A stretch of 51,892 bases of DNA, from contig CAVBFD010000012.1 of assembly GCA_963594655.1 (NCBI GenBank), positions 1 to 51,892 on the forward strand, written 5' to 3'. Positions 26,954-36,995 of the stretch are shown one piece after another (position 1 is the first letter of the stretch; the number at the start of each line of letters is the position of its first letter). Origin of the DNA: Colivivens sp963594655. GTDB taxonomy: Bacteria; Bacteroidota; Bacteroidia; Bacteroidales; Bacteroidaceae. The notes under the pieces are model-generated. The model was not told where the DNA came from. It worked only from the letters and a program-made list of their open reading frames with translations, and ran no database searches. A program made the position numbers and the translations under genes.

Positions 26954-28782
26954 CCGTCTGTTCCTTTGTCTGTGTGTCCTCTATAGTCTTTATGTCTTCA
27001 ATCAGCAACTGCACCTCGCCGTGCTTGTAGGTGTTCTCCTCGATGGTGTACACGATGTCGAACGACCGCTTGGTCTTGATGTAACGCGCTTCCGAACTCT
27101 GTCCGAAGGCGATGCCGTTCATCACGTTGCTCGACTTGCTGTCCACCAGTTCGAGCTTTATATGCTCCTGCTCGCGCCCCACGACCTTACTCGTCCCGTA
27201 GTCGTACACCTGACTGGTGCAGAACCTCGGTTTGGGGTTATCCGGACCGAAGGGACGGAATTTCTTGAGGTCACCCGCGAACTTGTTGGTGATTTCCCTG
27301 AAATTGATTACCGCGTCGATGTTCAATGTGGGCTTGGTGTCTTCCGGATTGATGTGGCGGTCAACATACTCACAGAAACGGGTCTTCAGTTCCTCCAGGT
27401 TCTCCTCCTTGAGCGACATGCCGGCGGCATAGGGGTGGCCTCCGAAGTTCAACAGGATATCGCGGCAACTCTCCACAGCCTTGTACACGTCGAAGCCGGC
27501 GACACTGCGGGCGGATCCGGTCAGTTCGTCGCCCGACTTGGTAAGCACCACCGCGGGACGGTAATACAGTTCCGTGAGCCGTGAGGCCACTATCCCAATT
27601 ACCCCCTTGTGCCAGTCGGCATTGTAGATGACTATTGCGTTGCCATGCTTCCGGCTGTCCATCGCCTCCACTATCCTGCTGGCCTCCTCCGTCATCTTCT
27701 TGTCCAGTTCCTTGCGTTCCGCATTGTACTGGTCAATCTGCTCCGCTATCTCCTTCGCCTTGTCGTAGTCGTTCTCCACCAGCAGTCGCACCGACTCCAT
27801 GCCGTTCTGCATCCTGCCCGAGGCGTTGATTCTCGGTCCTATCTTGAAGATGATGTCGGACATGTAGATAGTGCGTCCTGTCAGTCCACATATATCGATT
27901 ATCGCCTTCAGTCCTGTACACGGATTGCTGTTGAGCCGTTTCAGTCCGTGACAGGCGAGTATGCGGTTCTCTCCCATTATAGGCACGATGTCAGCGGCTA
28001 TGCTCACGGCCACCAGGTCGAGAAGCGGCAGCAACTTACTGAACGCTATGCCGTTGCTCAGTGCGAAGGCCTGCACCAGTTTGAATCCCACACCACAGCC
28101 CGAGAGGTCTTTGTAAGGATAGGTCGCGTCTTTCCGTTTGGCATTGAGTATCGCCACGGCCGGCGGCAGCACATCATCCGGCACATGATGGTCGCAGATG
28201 ATGAAATCGATGCCCTTCGACTTGGCATAAGCGATCTCCTCAACCGCCTTGATGCCGCAGTCGAGGATAATCACCAGTTTCACTCCAGTCTCATAGGCAT
28301 AGTCCACACCCTGCCTTGAGACTCCGTAGCCCTCGTCATACCTGTCGGGTATGTAATAGTCGATATTGGAGTAGTACTGCTGCAGGAACTTGTATACCAG
28401 AGCCACGGCAGTACAGCCATCCACGTCATAGTCGCCATAGACCATGATGCGCTCTTTCCTGCCTATCGCGGCATTCAGACGCTCCACAGCCAAATCCATG
28501 TCCGTCATGAGGAACGGATCATACAGGTCGTGGAGTTGCGGACGGAAAAACCGGCGCGCCTCATCCTCTGTGGTGACACCCCTCTTGAGGAGCATCCCGC
28601 ACAGAACGGGACTGACACCGACCTTAGCCGCCAGTTCCCGCGCGGCAGTTTCTTGTTGTGGAGTTGGAGGTTCGTAATTCCATTTGTAGTTCATTTATAT
28701 ATTATATTTTTATTGACTGTTCCAGTGGGGCGCAAGTGTCTTCCGACCGACGCCCAGAGATGTCACGCCATAATTCGGCACT

Positions 28783-28790
28783 CAAAGGTA
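28783..28790 (-). promoter_or_regulatory. -7 element of the recJ operon
   Basis: The minus strand reads TACCTTTG about 90 bp upstream of recJ, with GTTG at 19 bp distance as a partial -33. Confidence 0.6.
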
Positions 28791-28874
28791 AGAAAAAAAA
28801 CGGAGCAGACAACCCGATTACATACTAAATCGACTTTTTACCTGTGTTTCCATGAATAATTAGTGGGAATTGTA

Positions 28875-28882
28875 TAACTTTG
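28875..28882 (+). promoter_or_regulatory. -7 element of malQ
   Basis: TAACTTTG is a full TAnnTTTG match. The start site near 28886 gives a leader of about 68 nt with a GC-rich hairpin. It is also why the in-frame start at 28870, which lies upstream of it, is rejected. Confidence 0.6.
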
Positions 28883-28906
28883 CATATAGACAGCAGCCAG
28901 TCGGCC

Positions 28907-28925
28907 CCTCCCCGATGCGGGGAGG
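28907..28925 (+). promoter_or_regulatory. GC-rich hairpin in the malQ leader
   Basis: CCTCCCCG and CGGGGAGG form a perfect 8-bp stem with the 3-nt loop ATG. A flanking gtcg/cgac pair (28900-28903 with 28934-28937) may extend it. It lies between the promoter and the malQ ATG at 28954, with no U-run, so it is not a normal terminator. Confidence 0.55.
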
Positions 28926-28953
28926 CGCCACTGCGACAAACACCACATTCATT

Positions 28954-31011
28954 ATGGACACAAGCAATACAGAAGAAAGCATAACCGTCCGGTTCAGCAT
29001 AGAATACCGGACGATATGGGGGGAATCACTGCACGTCAGTATCTCTCAGGACGGGAACGAGCCGGCGGACATCCCACTGGCCACTTCCGACGGCATAATA
29101 TGGGAGGGAACGGCACAGTTGGACAACAGTACAAGCGGAGTGGCGGCTTACCGCTACCATGTGCTGCAGGACGGACAGCGCAAGAGAGTGGAGACAGGAG
29201 TCATGCCACACCTGCTGTTCACCGAACACGGCAAGACCGAATATGAACGGCACGACAACTGGCTGGAACCCGAGAGGGTGGCTGGAGTGGCGGTGCCGGT
29301 GTTCTCACTGAGGAGTGAGGGCAGTGCCGGAGTGGGCGACTTCGGAGACCTCAGACGGTTGGTTGACTGGGCTGAGAAGACCGGCATGAGGGCGGTGCAG
29401 ATACTGCCTGTCAATGACACCACGAACTCCCGCACATGGATGGACTCCTATCCCTACAACGCCATCTCCGTCTTCGCCCTCCATCCGATGTATACAGACC
29501 TCAGACAGTTGGGCGAGCTGGACGACCAGGCCGCCATGGCGGAGTATGAGGAAAAGAGGAGGCAACTCAACGGCCTGCCGGCGGTGGACTACGAGGCTGT
29601 CAACAGTCTAAAACGGACGTATATCCGCAAGATGTTCGATCAGAACGGGGAGACCGTCATGCAGTCGGACTCGTTCACGCGTTTCCGCAAGAGGAACGCC
29701 TACTGGCTGAAGCCATACGCCGCGTTCTCATACCTGCGTGACCTCCACGGCACAGCCGACTTCTCACGGTGGGGCGGATACAGCCGCTACAACGGGCAGG
29801 ACATCGACCGCTTGCCCGACAGTGCCAAGCGCGAGATGGACTTCTACTGCTACATGCAGTATAACCTGCACGTACAGTTGCTTGCGGCCGGCAACCACGC
29901 AAGGGAGAAAAGGATAATACTCAAGGGCGACATCCCCATCGGAGTAAGCCACGACAGTGTGGACACATGGTCCAACCCCGGTTATTTCAATATGGACGAG
30001 CAGACAGGCGCACCACCCGACGCGTTCTCCGACGACGGACAGAACTGGGGCTTCCCGACATACAACTGGGAGGCGATGGCCAAGGACGGTTACCTGTGGT
30101 GGAGGCAGCGCATGACCAAGATGGGCGAGTACTTCTCCGCTTACCGCATAGACCATATCCTCGGTTTCTTCCGCATCTGGGAGATTCCGTCACCGTGCAG
30201 GAGCGGACTCTTGGGACACTTCTCACCGGTGCTGCCGTTGACCACGCGGGAGATTGAGGACAGGGGGATACCATTCGTCGAGGACATGTATCTGAGAGAC
30301 CCCAAAGACCCGACGCGCTTCCACATACGTATCTCAGCAAAGAGAGAGCAGTCGTACCATGCGCTCACAGACGGACAGAGACAGGCGTTCGACTGTCTCT
30401 ACGAGGACTTCTTCTACCACCGGCACACCCATTTCTGGTATGGGGAGGCGATGAAGAAACTGCCGAGCCTCACCTGCACCAACCAGATGATTGCCTGCGG
30501 GGAGGACCTTGGCATGATACCCGAATGTGTTCCATGGGTGATGCGTCAACTGGGGATATTGAGTCTGGAGATACAGAGTATGCCTAAGGCCATGGGACAC
30601 GAGTTCGGAGTCCTCTCCGACTACCCTATCCTGTCGGTCTGCACCATCTCGTCACACGACACCCCTACCCTGCGCGGCTGGTGGGAGGAGGACCGCGAGA
30701 GGGCGCAGAGATACTACAACAACAGTCTGCACATGCAGGGGGAAGCGCCGGGAGAAGCGCCCGGATGGCTTTGTGAGGAAATCATACGGAGACACCTGCG
30801 CTGTCCGTCAGTACTCTGCATCCTGACGCTACAGGACTGGATCGCCGTTGACGAGACCATACGCTATCCGAACAGTGCGGACGAACGGATAAACATACCT
30901 GCCAACCCGCGCCATTACTGGCGTTACCGTATGCATCTCACACTGGAGGAACTGACTGGCAACGAGCCGTTCAATTCCAAACTTCGCGAATTAGTAAAGG
31001 AAAGAAATTAA
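28954..31011 (+). CDS. malQ: 4-alpha-glucanotransferase (GH77)
   Basis: 685 aa from the ATG at 28954. MalQ moves alpha-1,4-glucan segments and acts in maltose and glycogen turnover in the cytoplasm. The nucleophile is Asp400 (YRIDHILGF), the acid/base is Glu517 (GEDLG), and Asp569 sits in SSHDTP. An N-terminal starch-binding (CBM20-like) domain covers about 8-95 (YRTIWGESLHV). Bacteroidales MalQ usually has two CBM20 domains and is clearly longer, so this is a short form. The next gene follows within 10 bp on the same strand. Confidence 0.9.
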   Translation: MDTSNTEESITVRFSIEYRTIWGESLHVSISQDGNEPADIPLATSDGIIWEGTAQLDNSTSGVAAYRYHVLQDGQRKRVETGVMPHLLFTEHGKTEYERHDNWLEPERVAGVAVPVFSLRSEGSAGVGDFGDLRRLVDWAEKTGMRAVQILPVNDTTNSRTWMDSYPYNAISVFALHPMYTDLRQLGELDDQAAMAEYEEKRRQLNGLPAVDYEAVNSLKRTYIRKMFDQNGETVMQSDSFTRFRKRNAYWLKPYAAFSYLRDLHGTADFSRWGGYSRYNGQDIDRLPDSAKREMDFYCYMQYNLHVQLLAAGNHAREKRIILKGDIPIGVSHDSVDTWSNPGYFNMDEQTGAPPDAFSDDGQNWGFPTYNWEAMAKDGYLWWRQRMTKMGEYFSAYRIDHILGFFRIWEIPSPCRSGLLGHFSPVLPLTTREIEDRGIPFVEDMYLRDPKDPTRFHIRISAKREQSYHALTDGQRQAFDCLYEDFFYHRHTHFWYGEAMKKLPSLTCTNQMIACGEDLGMIPECVPWVMRQLGILSLEIQSMPKAMGHEFGVLSDYPILSVCTISSHDTPTLRGWWEEDRERAQRYYNNSLHMQGEAPGEAPGWLCEEIIRRHLRCPSVLCILTLQDWIAVDETIRYPNSADERINIPANPRHYWRYRMHLTLEELTGNEPFNSKLRELVKERN

Positions 31012-31021
31012 ACCACACACA

Positions 31022-33466
31022 ATGAACATAAAGAAATCTCTCCACTTAGGTCTGTTCCTGCTGTCCATGACGGCACAGGCAGACACCATAGATGTGAACA
31101 CCTTCAAATACGCCGGTCCGTTCGAGGTCATGAGCCCCTTCATGGCAGACACCACCGACGTGCAGTCACGCGCCTTCGACGAGTCCGACCTACTGGACTG
31201 CGCCATGGACTTGGACTTGGTGAACGACGGCAAGGACATCCCCACAGGAACACTGCCTGGCAGTTCCGCCAACGCGCTGCACCTCATCGGGTTCAACATC
31301 AACGCCCCACGGTTCACCAGCGCCACCATACACGTGGAAGGCATAAACCACTATCAGCTGTATGTAGACGGAAAGAAGATGATGACAGGGTACGTGACCC
31401 TGCAACCGTCGTCGCATCAGGTGGTCATAAAGTACTTGTCATGTCCCGGCAGGGCCGACTCCGCCAAGGTGCGTGTGGAATGTGAGAAGGACGGACTGTT
31501 GACCGTCTCCAGTGCTGCAGACATCCACAACTACAATTTCAGTGACGTGATTCACGGCAAGCACTTCACCAACGCCGGCCTGTCACCCGACGGAAAGTTC
31601 ATGATTGTAGGCTACCAGACCACGAAACAGGGAGGGAAGACCGCAAACAGGCATAAGGTAGTTGAACTGTCAACAGGGAAAGTGCTTAACGATCAGACCG
31701 CCACCCTGCACTGGATGCCACGGTCCTGCATGTATTATTTCACGCGTGACGGCATTGAGGGAAGGGAACTGGTGACCGTCAATCCACTCACGGGCATACA
31801 GACGGTCATGGCGAAGAATATCCCGACAGGTCATTTCGTCATCGGTCCTACAGAGACATACCTTATATATTATGTGTCAAGTGAGGGACCGAAAGAGGAC
31901 GCCGGGGTGTATGAGGTCATCGAACCGGACGACAGACAACCGGGATGGCGCACACGCAACAACCTCGCCATGTATGACCTAAGGACAGGAGTGATGAGAC
32001 CCCTGACTTTCGGGCATCACAACATAAGCGTCCAGGACATCTCATCGGACGGTAAGTATCTTTTGTTCACAAAGGCGGAGTCACGTCTGGAAGCGCGGCC
32101 CACCACCTTGTTCTCACTCTACAGACTGAACCTGCAGACCATGGAGTGCGACCTGCTGGTAGACCGTGACGGCTTCATCGACGCGGCTGTCTTCTCACCC
32201 GACGCCACTGAGATACTCGTCATGGGTTCTCCCGAATGTCTGGGCGGTATCGGCAAGAACGTGGACGAGGGCCAGATACCGAGCATGATAGACAAGCAAC
32301 TGTATCTACTCAAGAGCGACACCAATATCATCCCGTTGACCAAAGAGTTCAATCCGTCAGTGACTGCCCTGCAATGGAACAAGTCGGACGGACAGATCTA
32401 CTTCACGGCAGAAGACCGTGACTCCGTGAACCTGTTCCGCATCAACCCGAAGACCCTTGCCATAAAGGAACTGAAGTGCAGCGAGGAGGTCATCACACAC
32501 ACCACCTTCGCAAGCGGCGCGCCACTGATGGCGTACTACGGGTGCAGCGCGTCCAACAGTGACCGTCTTTACACCGTCAACCTGAAATCCCTGAAAGAGG
32601 AACTGAGGGAAGACCTCAGCAGCCAGACCCTTAAAGACGTGCGGTTGGGAGAGTGCGGGGCTTGGACTTTCCGCAACTCACGGGGCGACACCGTGTATGC
32701 CCGGTATTACCTCCCGGCAGACTTTGACGAGTCGAAGACCTATCCTATGATTGTGAATTACTACGGCGGGTGCAGTCCCACGAGCCGTTACTTTGAAAGC
32801 CGCTACCCACACCACGCCTATGCGTCACTGGGTTACGTGGTGCTTGTCATCAACCCCTCGGGAGCCACCGGCTTTGGACAGAAGTGGTCGGCACGGCATG
32901 TGGACACCGCAGGTGAAGGTGTGGCGGAAGACATCATAGAAGGCACACTCCAGTTCTGCAAGGAACACCAGTTCGTCAACGCCGGGAAAATAGGATGTAT
33001 CGGAGCGAGCTACGGAGGTTTCATGACACAGTACCTCCAGACAGTGACCGACATCTTCGCGGCAGCAATCTCACATGCCGGAATCAGTGACCATACCAGT
33101 TACTGGGGTGAGGGCTACTGGGGCTACAGCTACAGTGAGGTGAGTATGGCGAACCAATACCCATGGACCAACAAGCGGCTTTATGTGGACCAAAGTCCGC
33201 TGTACAACGCCGACAAGATTCACACGCCCCTCCTCTTCCTGCATGGAGACGCGGACAACAACGTGCCTGTGGGAGAGAGCATACAGATGTACACTGCACT
33301 CAAACTGTTGGGCCGGGAAACAGCGATGGTCCTGGTAAAGGACCAAGACCATCACATATTGGATTATCAAAAGCGAATCAAGTGGCAGAACACCATCTTC
33401 GCCTGGTTTGCCAAATACCTGCAGGACGACAGCGCATGGTGGGACAGCATGTACAGCCATCAATGA
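31022..33466 (+). CDS. Secreted S9 (DPP-IV/prolyl oligopeptidase-type) peptidase
   Basis: 814 aa with a signal peptide (about 1-20, ending AQA). A beta-propeller N-terminal region (repeated SPDGKFM, SSDGKYLLF, SPDATEILV blades) precedes a C-terminal alpha/beta-hydrolase. Triad: Ser663 (GASYGG), Asp745 (HGDADNNVP) and a His in DHHIL (777 or 778). It would release dipeptides or cleave after proline in the periplasm. It starts 10 bp after malQ and may be co-transcribed. Its 3' end overlaps the convergent SDR gene by 7 bp. Confidence 0.92.
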   Translation: MNIKKSLHLGLFLLSMTAQADTIDVNTFKYAGPFEVMSPFMADTTDVQSRAFDESDLLDCAMDLDLVNDGKDIPTGTLPGSSANALHLIGFNINAPRFTSATIHVEGINHYQLYVDGKKMMTGYVTLQPSSHQVVIKYLSCPGRADSAKVRVECEKDGLLTVSSAADIHNYNFSDVIHGKHFTNAGLSPDGKFMIVGYQTTKQGGKTANRHKVVELSTGKVLNDQTATLHWMPRSCMYYFTRDGIEGRELVTVNPLTGIQTVMAKNIPTGHFVIGPTETYLIYYVSSEGPKEDAGVYEVIEPDDRQPGWRTRNNLAMYDLRTGVMRPLTFGHHNISVQDISSDGKYLLFTKAESRLEARPTTLFSLYRLNLQTMECDLLVDRDGFIDAAVFSPDATEILVMGSPECLGGIGKNVDEGQIPSMIDKQLYLLKSDTNIIPLTKEFNPSVTALQWNKSDGQIYFTAEDRDSVNLFRINPKTLAIKELKCSEEVITHTTFASGAPLMAYYGCSASNSDRLYTVNLKSLKEELREDLSSQTLKDVRLGECGAWTFRNSRGDTVYARYYLPADFDESKTYPMIVNYYGGCSPTSRYFESRYPHHAYASLGYVVLVINPSGATGFGQKWSARHVDTAGEGVAEDIIEGTLQFCKEHQFVNAGKIGCIGASYGGFMTQYLQTVTDIFAAAISHAGISDHTSYWGEGYWGYSYSEVSMANQYPWTNKRLYVDQSPLYNADKIHTPLLFLHGDADNNVPVGESIQMYTALKLLGRETAMVLVKDQDHHILDYQKRIKWQNTIFAWFAKYLQDDSAWWDSMYSHQ

Positions 33467-34221
33467 GCCACCAGACCTCCGTCCACCAGGTAATGTCCGC
33501 CGGTACAGAAACTTGACGCGTCGGAAGCAAGGAAATAAATCATCTCAGCCACTTCCTCAGGACGCCCTGCCGTGCCACGCGCATACAGGGCGTTTTCTTC
33601 GCGCCAGTAGTCCTCGATGCTGCAGTTGTTCTCTTTCGCGAACTTGTCGAACAGATTGTCCACCAACGGTGTGTGGATGGTTCCCGCGCACACGGCATTG
33701 ACACGTATGTTTTTAGGACCGAGGTCGATGGAGAGGCTTCGGGTGATTTGTCCCAACGCACCCTTGGTCAGTCCATAGCCAAAGCTGTGTGCCTTGCCCA
33801 CGAACCACTGGTCGGAAGCGTTGATAACCACCGTTCCTCCACCTGCGCTGACGATGTGCGGCACCGCCTCACGCAAGGTGTTCACAGTACCGTAGATGTT
33901 GGTCTGGATCATAAGGTCCAGTTCCTCGTCCGAGATGTCCAGCAGGGTGTTGCAACGGTGGATTCCGGCATTCGCCACCACACTGTCCAACTGACCGAAC
34001 TTCTTCACTGTCTCCTCTACCGCATGACGGATGTCCGCGCGGTTACGTGTGTTGCCCGGCACGAAGACCAACCGTTCGGGACAGTCAATCTCCTTTATCC
34101 GTTTATTGGCCTCATCCTCATTGATGTCCATGAACCCCACGTTCCATCCCTGTTGGATGAACTTCTTTACTGAAGCGGCACCGATGCCGGTGGAACCGCC
34201 TGTGATGAATACTGTCTTCAT
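33460..34221 (-). CDS. SDR-family NAD(P)-dependent oxidoreductase
   Basis: 253 aa, a classical short-chain dehydrogenase. The cofactor motif is TGGSTGIG (7-14) with NAG at about 84-86. The catalytic Ser136 is in NASDQ and Tyr149/Lys153 are in YGLTK. The C-terminal GGHYLVDGG is typical. Aspartate at the end of the second strand (MDIN, Asp32) suggests NAD preference. The substrate is unknown. It lies 37 bp downstream of alaS on the same strand and may be co-transcribed. Confidence 0.9.
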   Translation of the reverse strand: MKTVFITGGSTGIGAASVKKFIQQGWNVGFMDINEDEANKRIKEIDCPERLVFVPGNTRNRADIRHAVEETVKKFGQLDSVVANAGIHRCNTLLDISDEELDLMIQTNIYGTVNTLREAVPHIVSAGGGTVVINASDQWFVGKAHSFGYGLTKGALGQITRSLSIDLGPKNIRVNAVCAGTIHTPLVDNLFDKFAKENNCSIEDYWREENALYARGTAGRPEEVAEMIYFLASDASSFCTGGHYLVDGGLVAH

Positions 34222-34258
34222 AATGGTTTATTGAATGATATGATTAATAATAGGTATC

Positions 34259-36877
34259 CTACTGTTTTGCCAGATCTATCACCTTCTCCACTGCCGCTGC
34301 CATACCCTCCGGGTTCTTTCCGCCGGCGGTCGCGAAATGAGGCTGACCGCCACCGCCGCCCTGCATGAGCTTTGCCGCCTCACGCACGAGTTGACCCGCG
34401 TTCAGTCCTTCCTTCACGAGGTCGTCGGACAGAGCCACCGTCAAGGTCGGTTTTCCGTTAGTCTCACAGGCGATGGCCACAAGCAGTTTCTCTGAGAACT
34501 GCGCCCTGAGTTGGAACGCCATGTCCTTCGCATACTGTGGGTCGATAGGCAGGACACCGCTCACGACCTTCATGCCGTTCACGTCCGAAGCCCTCTCGAC
34601 AAGCGAGTCCTTCAGTTGCTTTGCCTTCTGCGCCTTGAACTCCTCCACCTGCGCATGCAGTTCCTTGTTGTCGGCTATGGCCTTCTCGATGGTAGCCTTC
34701 AGGTCGGGCGCGTTGTTGAGCAGCATACGGATGTCGCCGAGAATGTCCTGCATCCTGTCGATAGCCTCTTCCACAGCCTGGCCCGTGATTGCCTCAATAC
34801 GACGCACACCTGCGGCGATGGAACTCTCCGAGATGATGCGCACCATACCGAGACGGCCGGTGGCTGCGGCATGGCAACCACCACAGAACTCCACGCTTGA
34901 ACCGAACTTCACGACACGTACCTTGTCACCGTACTTCTCTCCGAAGAGCGCAATGGCTCCCAGTTTCCTGGCTTCCTCGATAGGAGTGTCACGGAACTCC
35001 TCAAGCGGTATGTCCGCGCGAATCTTCTCGTTGACCAGATGTTCCACCTGACGGATCTGTTCCGGAGTGACCTTCTCAAAGTGGGAGAAGTCGAAACGCA
35101 GTCCCTTGTCTGTAACCAACGATCCTTTCTGCTCCACATGAGTGCCCAGCACCTCACGCAACGCCTCATCCAAGAGGTGCGTGCATGTGTGGTTCGCCTC
35201 TATGGCGCGACGGCGGTCCACATCGACACAGGCCATGAACTCCACAGCCGCGTCGGTCGGGAGCTTGTCCACTATATGTATTGACTGGCCGTTCTCACGC
35301 TTCGTGTCCACGACATTGATGGTCTCGCCCTCGCAGACAAGCACACCGGTGTCACCGACCTCGCCACCCATCTCCGCATAGAACGGAGTATGGTCGAGTA
35401 CGACCTCATATACAACACCCTTCTTCTGTTTCACCTGACGGTATTTAAGGATGTGGCAGGAGTATTCCGTGAAGTCGTAGCCCACGAACCGGCTCTCGCC
35501 CTCGCCTACAACTGTCCAGTCGCCCATCTCCACCTGAGCCGCGTTGCGGGCGCGTTCCTTCTGCTTCTGCATCTCCACGTCAAATCCCTCCTCATCCACA
35601 GTCATGCCGTTTTCGCGACATATCAGTCCGGTGAGGTCAAGAGGGAAACCGTAGGTGTCAAACAGTTTGAACGCCTCAGCTCCCGGGATGACGGTCTTGC
35701 CCTCGTCCTTCACACGCGCCATCACGTCGGACAGCAGTTTGATACCGTTGGCAAGGGTACGCAGGAACGAGTCCTCCTCCTCCTTCATCACCTTCATGAT
35801 AAGTTCCTTCTGTGCCACCAACTCAGGGAACGCCTCGCCCATCTCGGCTATAAGTGTGGGAACCAACTTATAGATGAACGCCTCCTTCTGTCCGAGGAAG
35901 GTGTAGCCGTAGCGCACGGCGCGGCGCAGTATACGGCGGATGACATAACCGGCCTTGGCGTTGCTCGGCAACTGTCCGTCGGCGATGGAGAACGCGATGG
36001 CGCGCAGGTGGTCCGCGACTACACGCATAGCCACGTCTGTCTTCCCGTCCTCTCCGTATTTCCTGCCGGACATGTCACCGATGACCTTGATAATCGGCAG
36101 GAACACGTCCGTATCGTAGTTGGATGTCTTTCCTTGCAGTGTGCGCACAAGACGCTCAAATCCCATACCGGTGTCTATCACCTTGGCCGGAAGCGGTTCC
36201 AGACTGCCGTCTGCCTTGCGGTTGAACTGCATGAACACGAGGTTCCATATCTCTATCACCTGCGGGTGGTCCTTGTTTACCAACTCACGTCCCGGCACCT
36301 TGGCCTTCTCCTCCGCAGACCTGGAGTCCACATGCAACTCCGAGCAGGGCCCGCACGGTCCCGTGTCGCCCATCTCCCAGAAGTTGTCGTGCTTGTTGCC
36401 GTTGATGATATGGTCCTTGGGCAGGAACTGTTCCCAGATGGACGCCGCCTCATCGTCACGGCTGAGTCCCTCGTCGGGCGCGCCCTCGAACACCGTGGCG
36501 TACAGGTCAGCCGGGTCTATCTTGAGTACGTCGACGATATACTCCCATGCCCAACTGATAGCCTCTTTCTTGAAATAGTCGCCAAAAGACCAGTTGCCGA
36601 GCATCTCGAACATGGTGTGGTGGTAAGTGTCGTGTCCCACCTCCTCAAGGTCGTTATGCTTACCGCTCACTCTCAGACATTTCTGAGAGTCCGCCATACG
36701 TCTGCACTTTGGCTGCACGTTACCAAGGATGATGTCCTTGAACTGGTTCATCCCGGCATTTGTGAACATAAGTGTCGGGTCATCCTTCACCACCATCGGG
36801 GCTGAAGGCACGATGAGATGTTCCTTGCTCTCGAAGAACTTCTTGAACGATTCTCGTATTTCTTTAGCTGTCATCAT
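34259..36877 (-). CDS. alaS: Alanyl-tRNA synthetase
   Basis: 872 aa from the ATG at 36877 (MMTAKEIRESFKKFF). A longer GTG start at 36901 overlaps the -7 promoter element and is rejected. It has the class II catalytic domain (FTNAGMNQFKD), an editing domain with zinc ligands (HTCTHLLDEAL, FCGGCH) and a C-terminal coiled-coil and DHHA1-type domain with GGGGGQP. It charges tRNA-Ala and edits mis-made Ser/Gly-tRNA. Confidence 0.96.
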   Translation of the reverse strand: MMTAKEIRESFKKFFESKEHLIVPSAPMVVKDDPTLMFTNAGMNQFKDIILGNVQPKCRRMADSQKCLRVSGKHNDLEEVGHDTYHHTMFEMLGNWSFGDYFKKEAISWAWEYIVDVLKIDPADLYATVFEGAPDEGLSRDDEAASIWEQFLPKDHIINGNKHDNFWEMGDTGPCGPCSELHVDSRSAEEKAKVPGRELVNKDHPQVIEIWNLVFMQFNRKADGSLEPLPAKVIDTGMGFERLVRTLQGKTSNYDTDVFLPIIKVIGDMSGRKYGEDGKTDVAMRVVADHLRAIAFSIADGQLPSNAKAGYVIRRILRRAVRYGYTFLGQKEAFIYKLVPTLIAEMGEAFPELVAQKELIMKVMKEEEDSFLRTLANGIKLLSDVMARVKDEGKTVIPGAEAFKLFDTYGFPLDLTGLICRENGMTVDEEGFDVEMQKQKERARNAAQVEMGDWTVVGEGESRFVGYDFTEYSCHILKYRQVKQKKGVVYEVVLDHTPFYAEMGGEVGDTGVLVCEGETINVVDTKRENGQSIHIVDKLPTDAAVEFMACVDVDRRRAIEANHTCTHLLDEALREVLGTHVEQKGSLVTDKGLRFDFSHFEKVTPEQIRQVEHLVNEKIRADIPLEEFRDTPIEEARKLGAIALFGEKYGDKVRVVKFGSSVEFCGGCHAAATGRLGMVRIISESSIAAGVRRIEAITGQAVEEAIDRMQDILGDIRMLLNNAPDLKATIEKAIADNKELHAQVEEFKAQKAKQLKDSLVERASDVNGMKVVSGVLPIDPQYAKDMAFQLRAQFSEKLLVAIACETNGKPTLTVALSDDLVKEGLNAGQLVREAAKLMQGGGGGQPHFATAGGKNPEGMAAAVEKVIDLAKQ

Positions 36878-36900
36878 GTTTATGTTTACTGTTTTCGACA

Positions 36901-36908
36901 CAAAGGTA
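36901..36908 (-). promoter_or_regulatory. -7 element of alaS
   Basis: The minus strand reads TACCTTTG. The start site near 36897 gives a leader of about 20 nt before the ATG at 36877. It is back to back with the glycosyltransferase promoter. Confidence 0.65.
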
Positions 36909-36983
36909 CAAAATAATCAGGTAATGGACGTGCGTGAGCGCAAATTATTTGTCTCCGTCCGTCATGTATATTGTTTTTTATTC

Positions 36984-36991
36984 TAACTTTG
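36984..36991 (+). promoter_or_regulatory. -7 element of the GT2 pair
   Basis: TAACTTTG ends 4 nt before the ATG at 36996. The expected start site falls on or next to the start codon, which implies a leaderless transcript. No -33 TTTG at the right spacing. Confidence 0.55.
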
Positions 36992-36995
36992 CACT

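Noticed and set aside
35390..36805. 471-codon plus-strand open frame inside alaS
   Set aside because: Same pattern of antisense open frame in a GC-rich gene. No motif, no promoter.
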